A stretch of DNA of 64,000 nt from Halichoerus grypus (taxonomy: Eukaryota > Chordata > Mammalia > Carnivora > Phocidae): the NCBI RefSeq assembly GCF_964656455.1, contig NC_135717.1, positions 2,666,001 to 2,730,000 of the forward strand. Reading direction: 5' to 3'. Of the stretch, positions 12,505 to 25,330 are shown one piece after another. Within the stretch, counting starts at the first letter, position 1; the number at the start of each line of letters is the position of its first letter. The position numbers and the translations under genes are program-made. Under the pieces are notes generated by a model. It was not told where the DNA came from, did no database searches, and saw only the letters and a list, made by a program, of their open reading frames with translations.

Positions 12505-12900
12505 TAGCTACCATTTGTTGAAGATCTCATATGTTTCTTCATTTTTTTTTTTTTTTTTTTTTAAAGATTTTATTTATTTATTTGAGAGAGAGAGAACGAG
12601 AGACAGAGAGCATGAGAGGGAGGAGGGTCAGAGGGAGAAGCAGACTCCCCGCCGAGCAGGGAGCCCGATGCGGGACTCGATCCCGGGACTCCAGGACCAT
12701 GACCTGAGCCGAAGGCAGTCGCTTAACCAACTGAGCCACCCAGGCGCCCTGTTTCTTCATTTTAATCCTCACAACTCTATAAGTATCATCCCCATTTCAT
12801 GTATGAGGGCAACAGTGGCTCAGAGATGTTGAGGAGGTCATTTTTCCAGTTAGGTGACCAAGCTGGGATTCCAGCCCAAGTTGGCTGGACCAAACACAGA
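12505..12900 (-). repeat. MIR element, antisense, split by a SINE
   Basis: GCTACCATTTGTTGAAGATC before and TTTTAATCCTCACAACTCTA, CATCCCCATTTCATG and TTAGGTGACCAAGCTGGGAT after the SINE at 12546-12749 together form one antisense MIR. Confidence 0.75.
12546..12749 (-). mobile_element. Can-SINE, antisense
   Basis: A complete copy, T-run to CTGAGCCACCCAGGCGCCC. The target duplication TGTTTCTTCATTTT lies at 12532-12545 and 12750-12763. It is inserted in an older MIR. Confidence 0.95.
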
Positions 12901-13086
12901 TGGTCCTAACTCTGCTTCTCTAGATCCCTTCCCCATGATGTGTGAGTTGCTGCCATTAGCAACTCAAACCTGTTTGCTTTCGGAGTTGTGAATTGCATAA
13001 ACAGAGCACATCCTGGGGGAGCCTTCCTTTGCTTCCCAGCAAACTTAGACATAGATTATAATAGACCCATTTCATAGCAATGTTTA

Positions 13087-13262
13087 TCTTTTTTTTTTTT
13101 AGAGTGGTGGGGAGGGGGAGAGGGAGAGGGAGAGAGAATCCTAAGCAGACTCTAGGCCCAGTGCAGAGCCTGACTCCTGGCTAAATCTCACAACCTTGAG
13201 ATCATGACCTGAGCCAAAATCAAGAGTTGTATGCTTAACCGACTGAGCCACCCAGGCACCCC
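13087..13262 (-). mobile_element. Can-SINE, antisense, older subtype
   Basis: Contains AAAATCAAGAGTTG and GACTGAGCCACCCAGGCACC. The target duplication AGCAATGTTTA lies at 13076-13086 and 13263-13273. The AATCAAGAGT body marks a different subfamily from the TCGGCTCAGG copies. Confidence 0.93.
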
Positions 13263-13273
13263 AGCAATGTTTA

Positions 13274-15680
13274 AGTCCTCCTGTTTCACAGGTGATTTTT
13301 CTGGAGGAAAGATGATGGGCTAAAATTCTAGATCAATTTTTAAGGGACTTTTCCTAATTATTCAATCCCCGTCTGGATCGCCTTAATAAGACATGAAGTT
13401 ATATTCCAAAGAGTAAAGTACCAAATTATATAATTCTTATTCTGATCAGTTAATTGCAATGTATTCAACTTTAAATGAATTAAAGATTTCTAACTTAAAG
13501 TCTATTTATATTTGTGATTCTTAACACTTTTACGAAAGCCTCTTTGTATGATTATCAATGTAAATCCTTTCCTTTTCTCACTATTTATGTTATGGAAGAT
13601 AATGACTGGGAGAAAAGCAAACTATTATTAAGCATAAAAACAGATTACATTAGAAATCCTCTTCCGTGTTATTTCTAAACCCACATATTTTGACATGTGA
13701 CTTAATAAGGGGGCTACTGTTTAAAGAGGGACTAAAGGACGACTGATCTCTGTGCTGTTTTACATGTCCCTCCCCCAGCCCCACCTTAGCCCACCTTCTG
13801 ATTTGTCCTGTCCCCTTTGTCTGTGTCTGCTCTCTGGAGACCCTCTCTGGAGACCCTCTCTGGGGACCTCATCCTTTCTCATGGATTTATGGTGACTACT
13901 ACCAAACTTTTCTTTCTGGCCCTGCCCTCTGCCCTATAATCACTTTTTATCCACAAGATTGTTTAATGGAACCAACAAAGAGTTTAATCTCCTCTAAAAA
14001 TATTTAAAAAGGCAGGACTGTTGCTCTCAACTAAATGTTAGCTTTGGAAATTAGGTCTAAATTATGTTTAAGGTTATAAATGAGCTTAGTATCTTGTAGC
14101 TTACATGGTAAGTTATTCTAAAGAGTTTAGTGCCATAATGGTTTCAAATAATTATGTCATTTTGTTTTCCATATAATATCGATTTTAATTGTAACACTAA
14201 TAAGCACTGAGGACACATTTTACATTCAATCATATAAAGTTATTTGATGAATTGAAGTAAGGTGACATTTGCTGGATTTAGTGGAAGTTTAGATCCATTT
14301 TGCATTTCAGTGGCTGACTTTAGAAAACTTTTTAGATAGGATTTCTTGGTAAATTAAAGGATTTAGGGGGATGATTATGAAATAATTGATTAAAAAGTGT
14401 GTAATATTAGTTTTCATTGAACTTAAGCTTGTATGGGTTCAATTTAAAACCTAATTCAATACATTTTAGATTTTATATTTCCCTGAACCTCTTTTGGAGT
14501 ATTAATTTTGTCATGCTTGTCATTCTAATCTAATGATGATTTAATGTTTGCAAACCTGAATAAATCTGTATGCAAGGAGTTCTGTGTTTTTAATCAATGA
14601 AGATTGAAATTTGGCAGCTGAGATGATAAGAAAAATTTTAAATAGAAAATGAAAATAATGATTAAACTTTAGAAAGTACTTTTATTAATGTTCTTGGCTA
14701 TGAACCATGTAATATTTTTCTCTTCTTTTTATCATGTAACATTTAGATGGTGATTGAACCTTAAAAGAAGTAATTACCACTAAATTGTGAAGAATATTTA
14801 AATTAGAACAGAACCTTTGTGTTCACTTTCTCCCTCTTTCCCTAAAACCTATGATTTAGAGTTGTAAATAAAAGCCAAAAAAATGCTAGCCTACTTTAAA
14901 AAAACTCATCTACCTTCTGTTCTTTAATGAAAGTATATCTTTACTTCATTATTATTTATTGAATAAAAATGTAGAAGTTAGAATGTTTAATAGACTAGTC
15001 ACACCAAATAAAAGAAAAATTCTGGCTTTAAATATCTAGGGGTCAGCAGCCCCTCTTCATCAATCTAGGAGAGCCCTGTCTGGTTTAACATTGCTTTGCT
15101 TTTCCAAGGATCTCATGACACTAAAAGACAGTACAGTCCTTAAAAATCAATACAGGACATCTGATTGTAGTCCTTCACCTTTATTGCTCAGTGCCCTTTG
15201 AGGGTGAAGGAAGATATTCCAGTGCAAACAGTAGGTCTGAAAACCTAACAGAGTGATAATAAATGATTCTTGGAAAAAATAAAAAAATTCTAACGTTATT
15301 TCTCAGAACTGAGGGGTGGGTTTTGAGGTGGAATAAAAAATGAATGTGATTATTTTCAAGGCCGAAATTTGACTTGTTAAATAGAGTGATTTGGTGACTT
15401 AGTGATTAGCGATTTAGTGATTAAATAACACAAATGTTTTATAGTATATGAAAAGCAAAAATTTTTTAATAATGTGGAAATTTATGAAGCCTGTAATGCC
15501 CTATTAGATGTCAGCAGTTAAAATTAGATAGAATTAAGGAGAAGAAACAGTTATTCAGATAGCTTTGTAGAAGCTTCGGCTGAATTGGAGCTTCTGCTTT
15601 TGTAGTATTGGAGCTTACTGGTGAAGAAAGCACACAGTGACATCCCTGAAGGAGGTCCTGTGACACAAGTGAGAATCCCC
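13274..15680. other. No gene seen; unique AT-rich DNA
   Basis: About 2.4 kb. The only structure noted is a 15-bp tandem repeat at 13831-13869 (TCTCTGGAGACCCTC, 2.6 copies). Confidence 0.5.
13831..13869 (+). repeat. Short tandem repeat, 15-bp unit
   Basis: TCTCTGGAGACCCTC is repeated about 2.6 times with one change (GAGAC to GGGAC in the last copy). Confidence 0.9.
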
Positions 15681-15689
15681 CTTACATGT

Positions 15690-15880
15690 GTGAGAGATGG
15701 GACCATCTCTTTTACATTATCTCATTTGATCGTCTTAACTCCAAGACCTTGTTAGGGTAGGCATTGTTATTCCGCATTTTACAGATGACAGAATGGACTT
15801 GGAACAATTACGTTATCCAAGGCTGTATGGTTTATAGGTGCAACTGACCTCCCCTCCAGAGCTGCTGAGATCCTCCCCCT
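15690..15880 (-). repeat. MIR element, antisense
   Basis: ATTATCTCATTTGATCGTCT, GCATTGTTATTCCGCATTTT and ACAGATGACAGAATGG follow the antisense MIR order. Confidence 0.8.
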
Positions 15881-17030
15881 CCCCACACACAGTGCTGTTA
15901 AAACACTGCATTATATGGTCTTTTGATAATCTTTTATCCATAATATTTAACACTAAGCCAAAATTTGCTACTGAGACTTATCTGGCATTGTTAGTTCATA
16001 TGCCCAATGAATATGACTTCTTCAAAAAAACATGTAACAGGGGTTATCATTTTATAGTTATGTCATCTGTCTTCCAGCTAAATTCAATACCTTCATTTAA
16101 AGACATAGAAGATAGAATGTGCCGTGTATGCAAAATAATTTGTCTTTAAGCCATAGCGTATCCTAGGTCCTATGATTTCTATATGAGACAGGCCTCGAAA
16201 ATGTTGGCATAATGCAGACAGCTGCAGAGACACCGCCAACTTCAGGAAATATCCATTAATTGTTGAGCATTTTGAATGTATAGTGCATGACCGTTTTTAG
16301 TTGAGCCTCAACCAGTTAGACACTACATAGTTATCTCATTTTAGAGGATAAATAACTATTTCCCATGAGTGAACATTCCATCCAAAACGTATGCCACTTT
16401 CTTTCTTAAAAACTGGTAAAGTGGACGTTTCCCAAGCCATGATAACACATGAGGAGCATGCAAGCACCAGATTCAGCTGTTCCATTGGAGACCACTATTG
16501 TATTCCTTTCAAACCTGAGGAGAAATAGTCAAGAGTAATATAAGATTGTTTGGGGGTGTGGTTAAACTTTCCTAAGACTGATGTAGTGGACAATAATCAG
16601 TTATATTCGAAGATCTATAAGCTAAATCCAGAATTCCACATATGAATACTCATACTGAATCTACACAAACACTGTGAGTCAGTGTTGCCAGAACATCCTG
16701 TATCTGCTCTGTTAATACTTTCCAGTGGGGGGGGGGGTTTCTTCTTTTTAATTTGTCTCTTAATGATCTGATACACTGTTGGATGAGATATCATAGTTTG
16801 CTTTATAAAACAATAAAGAACCATTTTCATACATTATTTAGTTTTATTATAGTGTAAAGCCATCATCTTTGTGAGAGGAAGACCATCAGATGGCCAAACA
16901 GAGCTCTAACTACATACAGGAAGACCTCCTTTCTTACCAGAGGGCCCTTTTGTTGTGCCAGAAGCTTCTGAGGTGGAACAGAATGAGACGTTAATTAAAT
17001 TAGCTCCCAAATTAACCTTACTGGTTATCT
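15881..17030. other. No gene seen
   Basis: Unique sequence with a G11 run near 16727-16737. No repeat or coding signal recognised. Confidence 0.45.
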
Positions 17031-17032
17031 TT

Positions 17033-18735
17033 TTTTAAGTTGCAGCTCTATTGAGGTATAATTAACATATAATAAACTGAAAATATTTTAAGTATGCACT
17101 TTGATAAGTTTTGATATGTATACATCAGGAAATCATCACCACAATCAAGATAGTAAGCATATATATCCCTCCTCCCAAATTACACTGAGCAGAGTTGTAG
17201 TTCCTCTATCAGGTTCTTTGCACATGCCTCCATCATCAGACAATCACTGATCTACTTATTGTTACTGCAGATTAGTTTGCATTTTCTAGAGTTTTATATA
17301 AAGATGGGCTCCTGGGCGGCTCAGTCAGTTAGGCGTCCGACTCTTGATTTTGGCTCAGGTCATGATCTCAGGGTCATGAGATTGAGCCCGGTGTCTGGCT
17401 CCATGCTGGGTGTGGAGCCTGCTTAAGATTCTCTCTGCCTCTCCCTTTTTCCCTCTCCCCCCCACCTCAAACAAACAAACAAAGAAAAGGCATACAGCAT
17501 GTCGTCTTCTTTTTGTCTGGTGTAGTTATTTTGAGATTCATCCATGTTATTATGTGTATTGTTCATTTTTCATTTTTATTGCTGTGTAAGTATTCCATCA
17601 TGTAAATATACCACAATTTGTTTATCATTTATCTGTTGATGGATATGTGGACAGTTTCCAGTTTTGGGCTATTAGAAATAAAGCTGGTGTGAACATTTGG
17701 GTGACACTGTTTATCTGGACTTATGTTTCCTTTTCTTGTGAGCAAAGCATAGTACTGGAGTGGTGGGGTCATATGATAGGCACCTGTTTTAAGAAACCGT
17801 TTCCAAAGTGGTCACACCATGTCCTCTGGGACAGCTCTAGTTTCTCCACATTTGTGCCAACACTTGGTATGGCCAGTCTTTTTAATTTTAGCATTTGTAA
17901 AGAAGTGTGTAGAGATACCTCATTATGGTTTTAGTGTTTACTTCCCTGATGACTAATGATGTTGAGTATCTTTTCATGTGCTTATTTGCCATCCATGTGT
18001 CTTCTTTGGTGAGGTGTCTTTTCAAATCATTTGTATGTTTTAAATTGGCTGGTTTTCTTTGTTGTATTTTGAGAGTTCTTTATTTCTTTGGAAAGTAAGT
18101 TTACCAGGTGTATACTTTTCACAGGTGTTCTCCCAGTCTATGAATTGCTTTCTCATGTGTCTCACAGTGTCTTTTGAAGAATGTAAGTTTTTAATTTTGA
18201 GGAAGTCCAGTTTTCCAAATAATCTTTTATATGTTGTGCTTTCAGTGTCATATCTGAGAAAATTTGTCTAACCTAAGCTCATAAATATTTCCTCCTAATT
18301 TTTTCCTAAAAAGTTTTATAGTTTTAGGTTTTATATCTAGGCCTATGGTCCATTTTGAATTAAGTTTTGTATATAGTGTGAGGTATGGATCCAATTTTTT
18401 TTTCTATTTTTTATTTAATAGTTCCAGCATCAATTGTCCATGTATGTCTTGGTCTAATTTTGGACTGTTTTGTTCCATTGATCTATTTGTCTCTCCTTAC
18501 ACCAGTGCTGCAATACCAGTAGTTTTATAATAATTCTGGAAGTCAGGGAGCATGAGCCCCCCAACTTTGTTGCTTAAGTGTTTGGGCTATTCCATGTGAA
18601 TTTTAGAACCAACTTGTCGATTTCTACCAGAATGCCTGCTGGGATTTTGTTTGGGATTACACTGAATTTATAGGTCAATTTGGGGAGAATTGATGCCTTA
18701 ACAATATTGTCTTTCAAACCATGAACAGAATGTCT
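17033..18735 (-). mobile_element. Old L1 3' half, antisense, 5'-truncated
   Basis: Reverse complement of L1 3' UTR and ORF2 end: GCTCTATTGAGGTATAATTA, GTATTCCATCATGTAAATAT and GGATATGTGGACAGTTTCCA. It reaches back to a segment resembling ORF2 near 18600-18735. It is interrupted by a SINE at 17315-17487 and many substitutions have destroyed the frame. Confidence 0.8.
17315..17487 (+). mobile_element. Can-SINE, older subtype
   Basis: GGCTCCTGGGCGGCTCAGTC, then GTCCGACTCTTGATTTTGGC and an AAACAAACAAACAAAG tail. Inserted in the antisense L1. Confidence 0.92.
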
Positions 18736-19480
18736 TGGTGTCTGAAATTTAAAACTGTTATCTGGGTTTAAAATATAAGCCATTCAGGATTACTGATCAG
18801 GAAAGAAAGCAAAAGGGATACTCAGAGTGCCTCACAGTTAGATAAGCAGGATACTGGGAATTGGTCTTTCTGCTTGATTCACCCGATCAGTTCTTCACAT
18901 AATTCTCATCTAATGTGAGATGTCTAAACATTAGATGCCTTATCCAAAATAGGAGCCTTGAGTCTCCCACAAGCATCTTTGTCCCACAGATGCTAGTCGA
19001 CCATAAATATGTATACTCACCTAGTCTGCTGACACCATGCCAGATGGAGGGCATTTTGTGTGAAGTTAGGATGGATTTAAGCCACAGATCCAAGAATATC
19101 TGAATCCTCCCCTAATCAACTACCCTTTTTTGGGTGTTTTCTGTAGGAAAGACACAGGAACACATGCAACAAAGATTAAATCATTATTAATAGGAACAAC
19201 GTAATTCTAGTTGTGAAGGAAAGAGGTCAGGGTACCACAGATATTTAGATAGCCATGTTGTTTTATAGAATATAGCCTTTCATGTTGGGGCTATACATTT
19301 TTCTGAAGGAGTGTCAATTATAGTAATGAGGCTAAGCTTTGACTTCTATAAAGACAACAAATGCAATGGTGACCAAGTCATTGCAAATTACCAATTCTTC
19401 AAGGACAAGTGGAAACATATTTGTCATTGACCGTGGGCCCATTCTGTTCTCTAACATGGAGAATAGATCTTTTTGAACTA
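18736..19480. other. No gene seen
   Basis: Unrecognised sequence. Overlapping short open frames on both strands around 18887-19103 show no family resemblance. Confidence 0.4.
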
Positions 19481-19620
19481 GGGTAGTGGTGTGGTTGAGG
19501 GCATGAAGTCAGGCTGCCTGGGTTCAAATGGCCACTCTGTCTTTGCAAATGTGCAGACTAAATTGCTCTGAGCCTCTTTTCTTTAAGGATACAGAAAATT
19601 GTCATGGAGAGAGTAAAAGC
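19480..19620 (+). repeat. MIR element, sense
   Basis: GTGTGGTTGAGGGCATGAAG, AGGCTGCCTGGGTTCAAAT and TTGCTCTGAGCCTCTTTTC match MIR. Confidence 0.8.
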
Positions 19621-21010
19621 AAATAGTTGGGCTCAGTGTACTTGGTACAATTTGTGTTTTTGGCATAATTTTTTTCCACTTTTTATCTTTTGTATGTTCT
19701 TGTTAACCACTGACCACCTTTGAAAATGTGGACTGTGTGTTCAGTGAACTACTCTTGCTTCGCTTTCTGTCAATTAATTGTTCTGTTTGTTGGCCTCCCC
19801 CTTCACATCCCTTCTGACTTTCTGATCTTCACTCTCACCCCAGCTGGCCTTCTCCACTTACAAACGAGTTTCTTCCGAAAAGCCTGCCCTCCTGTACCAC
19901 CAGTGACTCTGAGACTAGAGCAGGGATGGGCAACGTGTTTACTTAAAAAGCAACACAAACAGCCTTTCCACATCCATCCTATAAAAACCAAAGCCAAATG
20001 CTCTTTTCTACTCTGAAGTCGAGAGGAAAGTTTTAGGGTTATATCCTTAACATGTAATTTAGAGTTCAAATATTTTATGTCTTAAATAGTGATGCAGGGA
20101 GTATTTAATAAGCATTGACACAAAAAAATTAACCATGTGGTAGATAGCATTCTGCCAATTAACAATTTATTTTATTTAGCTGCGGAATGAACTATGTCAG
20201 TATGAGCGCTAACACTACTTATTTCTGACAATTTTTAGAATAGGAATAGGAAAAATATTCAACAGAGATAATGGTTGCTTGAAAACCGCTTATGTCAAAT
20301 ATATTAAAATTTGAAATCGTTGAAGGCTAAAATCCAAATTCTGGAGTAATTAACCAAAATAGTTGACAGATGTCAGCCATGCTAATAAAATTTGTATTCC
20401 CTGAATATTTTCCAGCTTGTAATTAACTGTGCAGATGATGTGATCTGATTTTTGTCACTAACTGCTTATTAATGAAGGGGAAGATGACTAGTTACAAAAT
20501 CCATAGTGCTAGCTGAATACCGAGTTTAAATATTTCTCATACAGCTGGCATAGATAGCAGCTACAGAAGCCTTGATACTGGTTTGATTTGTACTTACTTT
20601 CTTCATCTGTGATTGCCAAGGGGAAACTGAATTTGTTAAATTCAGCCCTGAGTGACCTTGAAGATAGTAAACTGTTTTTATTTGATGGTCAGCAAGTATA
20701 ATGCTTTCATTTTTAGATTCTTTGTTATAAGTTTATGTCATCAGGCTAGTGATATCACCATTGGAAGTTCCATAATAAAGTGCCAAAAGGTAATTTTGAG
20801 TTCAATGAAAGCTAAGCAGAATGCCATCTGCCAACATGATCTGAAGACTTGAATGCAGAATACTGTTAACAGAAATGGTGTGATAACAAAAGAGCATCAT
20901 TCATTATCCTCTTATAATGTGGCATTTAATATAAAAGAGAAATACTCTTCAGATGGCTGATGAGCGTCTAAGTGTGAACAAGAGTTTGTATCAGGTGTCT
21001 GACTTCAGTG
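19621..21010. other. No gene seen
   Basis: Unique AT-rich DNA. Opposed short open frames at 19720-20069 are not supported as coding. Confidence 0.45.
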
Positions 21011-21019
21011 CCTCGCTCC

Positions 21020-21715
21020 TGTATGCCATACATCTCTTCTCTCAACCAGTGCTTATCGAGAGCTCGCGGTATGTTGGGCACTGAAGTCAGTGCTGTGGGT
21101 ATAGTAGCGAGCCCAGTCGTTCAGCATCTCTAAGCAGCTTACACTCTAAACGGAGGTAGACAGATAGTCACACCAGAATTCTAACTGTAGCTGGTGTCCT
21201 GAAGGGCAGGAACATTTTATTGGCGTTGTTGCTGGAGGTCAAGAAAGACTTCCTTGAGGATTTGCTGCTTAAATTGTCATCTGAAGTTGACCAGGTGAGA
21301 AGGTGGGAAGGGTGTGCAGGTAGAGGGAGCAGCTAGTACAGAGTCCCTGTGGTGGGAGAGAAAACCCAGGATGCTCAGTATTTGAGGCACGTAGAGAAGA
21401 AGGCCAGCGAGGCTGGAACAGGGAGGGCAGTGGGTCAGATTACAGATGGTTCTGGAGAGTTAGGTAAGAGTCAGAGCATGCACGATCCAGAAAGCCAGTT
21501 TCAGGAGATGTGTCTTTGATGGTACAAGAGCAAAGGGAGTCCTTGGAGGGGTTAAAGAAAGGTAATGTGATCACATTTCAGTTTTGATAAAAATCTCTAT
21601 GGCTGCAACAGAACTTGGATTGAAAAGAGAGTGCATGTGGGCTAGGGCAGTTAGGGAGCAATTACAGTTGTTTTGACAATAAGCATGGAAGCCTGACCAG
21701 AAGCAGAAAGATTCT
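21020..21715 (-). mobile_element. L2 (LINE-2) fragment, antisense
   Basis: ACCAGTGCTTATCGAGAGCT, GTCAAGAAAGACTTCCTTGA and GAAGGTGGGAAGGGTGTGCA, then AGAGGGAGCAGC, resemble the reverse complement of the L2 3' portion. The family name is from memory of the consensus. Confidence 0.6.
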
Positions 21716-21739
21716 AGAGATACCACTGTGCACCCTTCC

Positions 21740-22135
21740 CACTGTGCCAACCCTCTCTTTAACAGACTGTCGCTCTCTTACCTCTGCAGGAATCTTTACT
21801 CCATTGCTCGTCTCCTGTTTGCTTTTCCCCCTGTCAAGGACAAGTTCCTTTAGTTCCTTCCTCTTTTATGATGGATACTTTCAGACCTCAGTTCTTTGTT
21901 GTCTTCTTTGGGTGGCCTTTCCAGTAGAGTGGTCTTACAGTATTTATGCTTGTCTGCCAGATTAAACTGTATTTGAATTCAGTCCCTAAGAAATAACTGT
22001 TTGACATCTCCACTTGGATGTCTCCCAGACATCTCCAACTTCACATGTCCTTAACGTCACTTTGATTTTACTTTCTCCAAACTGGTTTCTTTACTTCCTC
22101 CTCCTCCCCTTTTCTCTCTTACTCATTTTTGTATC
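21740..22135 (+). mobile_element. L2 fragment, sense
   Basis: GACATCTCCACTTGGATGTC, then TCCCAGACATCTCCAACTTC and ACATGTCC, is a well-known L2 ORF2/3' segment. The upstream CT-rich part may belong to it. Confidence 0.6.
21959..21998 (+). repeat. 40-bp direct repeat, left copy
   Basis: Identical to 23429-23468 except one base (G at 21982, A at 23452). Starts AGATTAAACTGTATTTG. The flanks are unrelated. Confidence 0.95.
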
Positions 22136-22139
22136 CTGG

Positions 22140-23040
22140 AGTTTAGGATAATATATATTGAATGAGTGGGTGATTCAAGGTATAATTATAGCAGTAGGTG
22201 GCTCTAAGAAGAGGGAAGACTCTTTCCTTACACCATCTAAGAACAAGAAAACTCCATTCCTTTTATAAGAAAACTAGTTTGTCAAAGTTCTTTTAAAAAT
22301 GGGTCACCCACAACTGGACATACTCCTTTATTGTCCAGTGCTAGTTCCCTTTAGAGGATCCCACGTCTATGTTTCCCTCCCTGGCTATGTATAGCTCTAC
22401 TCCACAGTCAGGTGTTAGATTGCTATCATTGACTAATACTCCATTTTCGATAGGCTGATATGCAGCTTGGTTGGAGGGAGTTACCTTTCTGTAAAGCAGT
22501 GATCCCCATTTGCCTAGGTGACTCAGCTGCAGAGTTTGGAACTTGGTCTTTTCTGATACCACCCCTGGGTATGGGGGAGCAGTGCCTCCATTCGCCTGGG
22601 CAACGGTGTCAGTCTAGGCAGCGTAGGTGGCTTTTGCTTCAGAGGTGAGGCTTTGTGTTTCCTGTGGTGTTTGGAGTAGAGTGGTCATTGTTTAAAGTTT
22701 TCTGTTAGGTTGTGCCCTTCCTAGTCCTTTAGTTAGAAAAAGCAAGTTTTCCTTAGAGATTTTTGTCCACTTTCATTGGTTTTTCTAGGTTGCCATCTTC
22801 TCCAACATTGAATCTGGGATGACCCCAAAAGAAAACCCAAGGAACATGCTGCCGTGTCATTCTTTGGGTCCTGAGGTCCAGTCTGACTTCTTTTCTCTGC
22901 CTTTCAGAGTCTTTTAATGATCGTTTTATATATAATGTTAAGAGTGTTTAGCTGTTTTTGCAGGAAGAATGGAGAGACATAATTCTCCTTGGTTTGGAGC
23001 TAGAAGTCAGGAAGCTCTCTTTAATGATTTTATGTCTTTC
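22140..23040 (-). mobile_element. Possible old L1 5'-UTR-like sequence, antisense
   Basis: GACATACTCCTTTATTGTCC, AGTGCTAGTTCCCTTTAGAG and CTTTCAGAGTCTTTTAATGA resemble antisense leader sequence of old L1s. The match is from memory and loose. Confidence 0.35.
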
Positions 23041-23428
23041 AAATAAAGTTTGGCCATTAAATTAAATAAGAATAAACTCTTTCCGTAGAAGAATGTAATG
23101 TTCATCCAGTTTAACGTATACTTGTTTTATGTATATTTGTATATATTGCAGAAAATCTTAGAGTTTGTAAAATTTCCACCAGCTCTTCACACACAACAAA
23201 ATTAAAATTACTTTATCAGTGCTTTATGTGACTTATATTTAAAGTAGGATCTTAAAAAGAATTATGAGTAAGAGCAACCAACGTACTTTCAGAAACTTTC
23301 TCAAATTAAATATATTGGATTTATCAAGTCTCTGCTTTTAATTTTCTCTAGTAGATTCCTTCCAATGTATTGTAAAACAGCATTTGTAGAACAAGTTAAC
23401 AATTTGAAACAATACCTGTTTTCAAACA

Positions 23429-23468
23429 AGATTAAACTGTATTTGAATTCAATCCCTAAGAAATAACT
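23429..23468 (+). repeat. 40-bp direct repeat, right copy
   Basis: Partner of 21959-21998, 1470 bp away in the same orientation, one mismatch. Confidence 0.95.
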
Positions 23469-24055
23469 AATATCGAATCAGTGGCACTACACAGAGTCAA
23501 GATCCCAGGGTATTGTTTTAGCTACAAGTGTTTGCTGATGTTAAACTGTACTGTTAAGTGGGTTTGCTTTCGAGATTATTGCTTTACCATGAATTTATTC
23601 TCTTCAAAATCTTTTTCAGACTTTGCAGTTACATGGCTCATCTTTTTAGACACCATGTAATCAATAGAATAGCTTTCAAGAAAAAAGTTGAAAAAAAGAC
23701 AGATGAATTCCATGAAGGCAAAATTAATGAACCAGTTTGAAATGTGAATGAATCCGGGTGTGTGGTGGGTTTTAGGTGATCCCCCCTTTTTTTTGTGCAA
23801 GTGAAAGGCTCTAGGGCTCTAAACTTCAAATCTCATTAAATCTTTGAGCATGCAGATAGAATAAATCTCATTTAAAAAGTGTTCTTCACCCAACAGGTTT
23901 ATAACAGTATTATTTATATCTGTTTTAATATACTAAATATTATGCATTAAACTACATTAGAGGAGAGATTTTTGTGTTTAATATTTACTTAATTTAATTA
24001 CAAAAATAAAATAAATTATAACAATTGAAGCAATTAACATATTATAAAGGAAAAG
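23469..24055. other. No gene seen
   Basis: AT-rich unique DNA. Overlapping small open frames on both strands carry no recognised signal. Confidence 0.4.
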
Positions 24056-24059
24056 TTAT

Positions 24060-25330
24060 TTTTCCCCAGCCTTCTCTCCTCCATCCTTTCTCCCTCTCCC
24101 CTGCTAATGTTAACATTGTAGGGTTTGTCTTTCCATAGTTTTCTCCATGCTCAGACAAGTACAAACACACACTGATATATACTCATACACATTTCACATT
24201 TATTGGGCCCCACTGACTGTAATTATATGCTTCATAATGGGGTCATTCTCTATATATACCTGAGTCTTCAAATCGCCTTTTCCCTCTCACTCTTCCAGGA
24301 CAATAGATGCAAATCAAAGTTATTTAAAATTAACTATTGTATAGAGTATCTGAAGTATAGATGTGTCCATTTATTCAGTCATTCCTGTTGATGGCCATTT
24401 GGGTAGTTTCCTGTGAGATTTTGTATTGCTTGTTGCTATACAAACAGTTGTTTGTGATTACAAACAGGAGATGAACATCTCTGCTTATGTGTCTTTAGTT
24501 TTATATAGCAGTTCTTTTATTCCCAAAGGGTGGATTTCTGAAAATGAGACTTCCAGGTCAAAGGGTATGTATATATATACTTAATTTTGTGTGAATATTG
24601 TTGTATATTTTCCCAAATGTTTACTGAATTTGTAGTCCTAATAGTGTCATATGAGATTGCTCATTTTCTCACATCCTTAACAGCACTAGATATTCTCAGT
24701 CTTTTAAATTTTTACTAATTTGATGGGTAAAAAAACAGTACCTCATTTTTTGCTTTAAGTAGCACTTTCTGATTTTTGGTAGAGTTGAACATCTTTTGAT
24801 GTTTATTGGTCACTTCAATTTGATCTGTGAATTTTTTCTTTATGTTATTGGCCTGTTTTTCCTTCCAGTTGTCTTTTTCATCAGTTTATGGGAGTGTTTT
24901 CTAAATCAGGGTTATTTTCTCTTTGATGATAATTTTTTTTTGAAGTTTTTTTTTTTTTTTTAACTGGTCTTATATGTATTTGGAATGGTTTGTGGTATTT
25001 TTTGTTATAGAATAAATAATACATGAAATAAGAAATAATAAATGCTATCACTTTTATGTGTCTTTATATCTTTATAGGTTTCTTATCATCCTTAGTTCTA
25101 CAGACATTCTCCTAAGTTCTCTTATTGTGAATGTCACTGTTTTATTTTTTAATATGGAGATCTTTAATTCATCTGGAATTTACTTTTATAATGGGTGGGA
25201 TATAGGGGCCAAGTTTTGCCTTTTTCCTGATAGCTAACCATTTATTATGCTAATGCCATTTAGTAAATAAACCATCCTTTCCCTTCTGAATTTAAATGCC
25301 ATCAGTGTTCTTTTAAAATATTTAAATGAT
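24060..25330 (-). mobile_element. Ancient L1 fragment, antisense
   Basis: GATGGCCATTTGGGTAGTTT, GCTATACAAACAGTTGTTTG and GAGACTTCCAGGTCAAAGGG are the reverse complement of the L1 ORF2 end and 3' UTR, in a much diverged copy. Confidence 0.6.

Noticed and set aside
17647..18530. Several adjacent plus-strand frames with hydrophobic, membrane-like sequence
   Set aside because: They are antisense readings of a decayed L1 and its T-rich strand.
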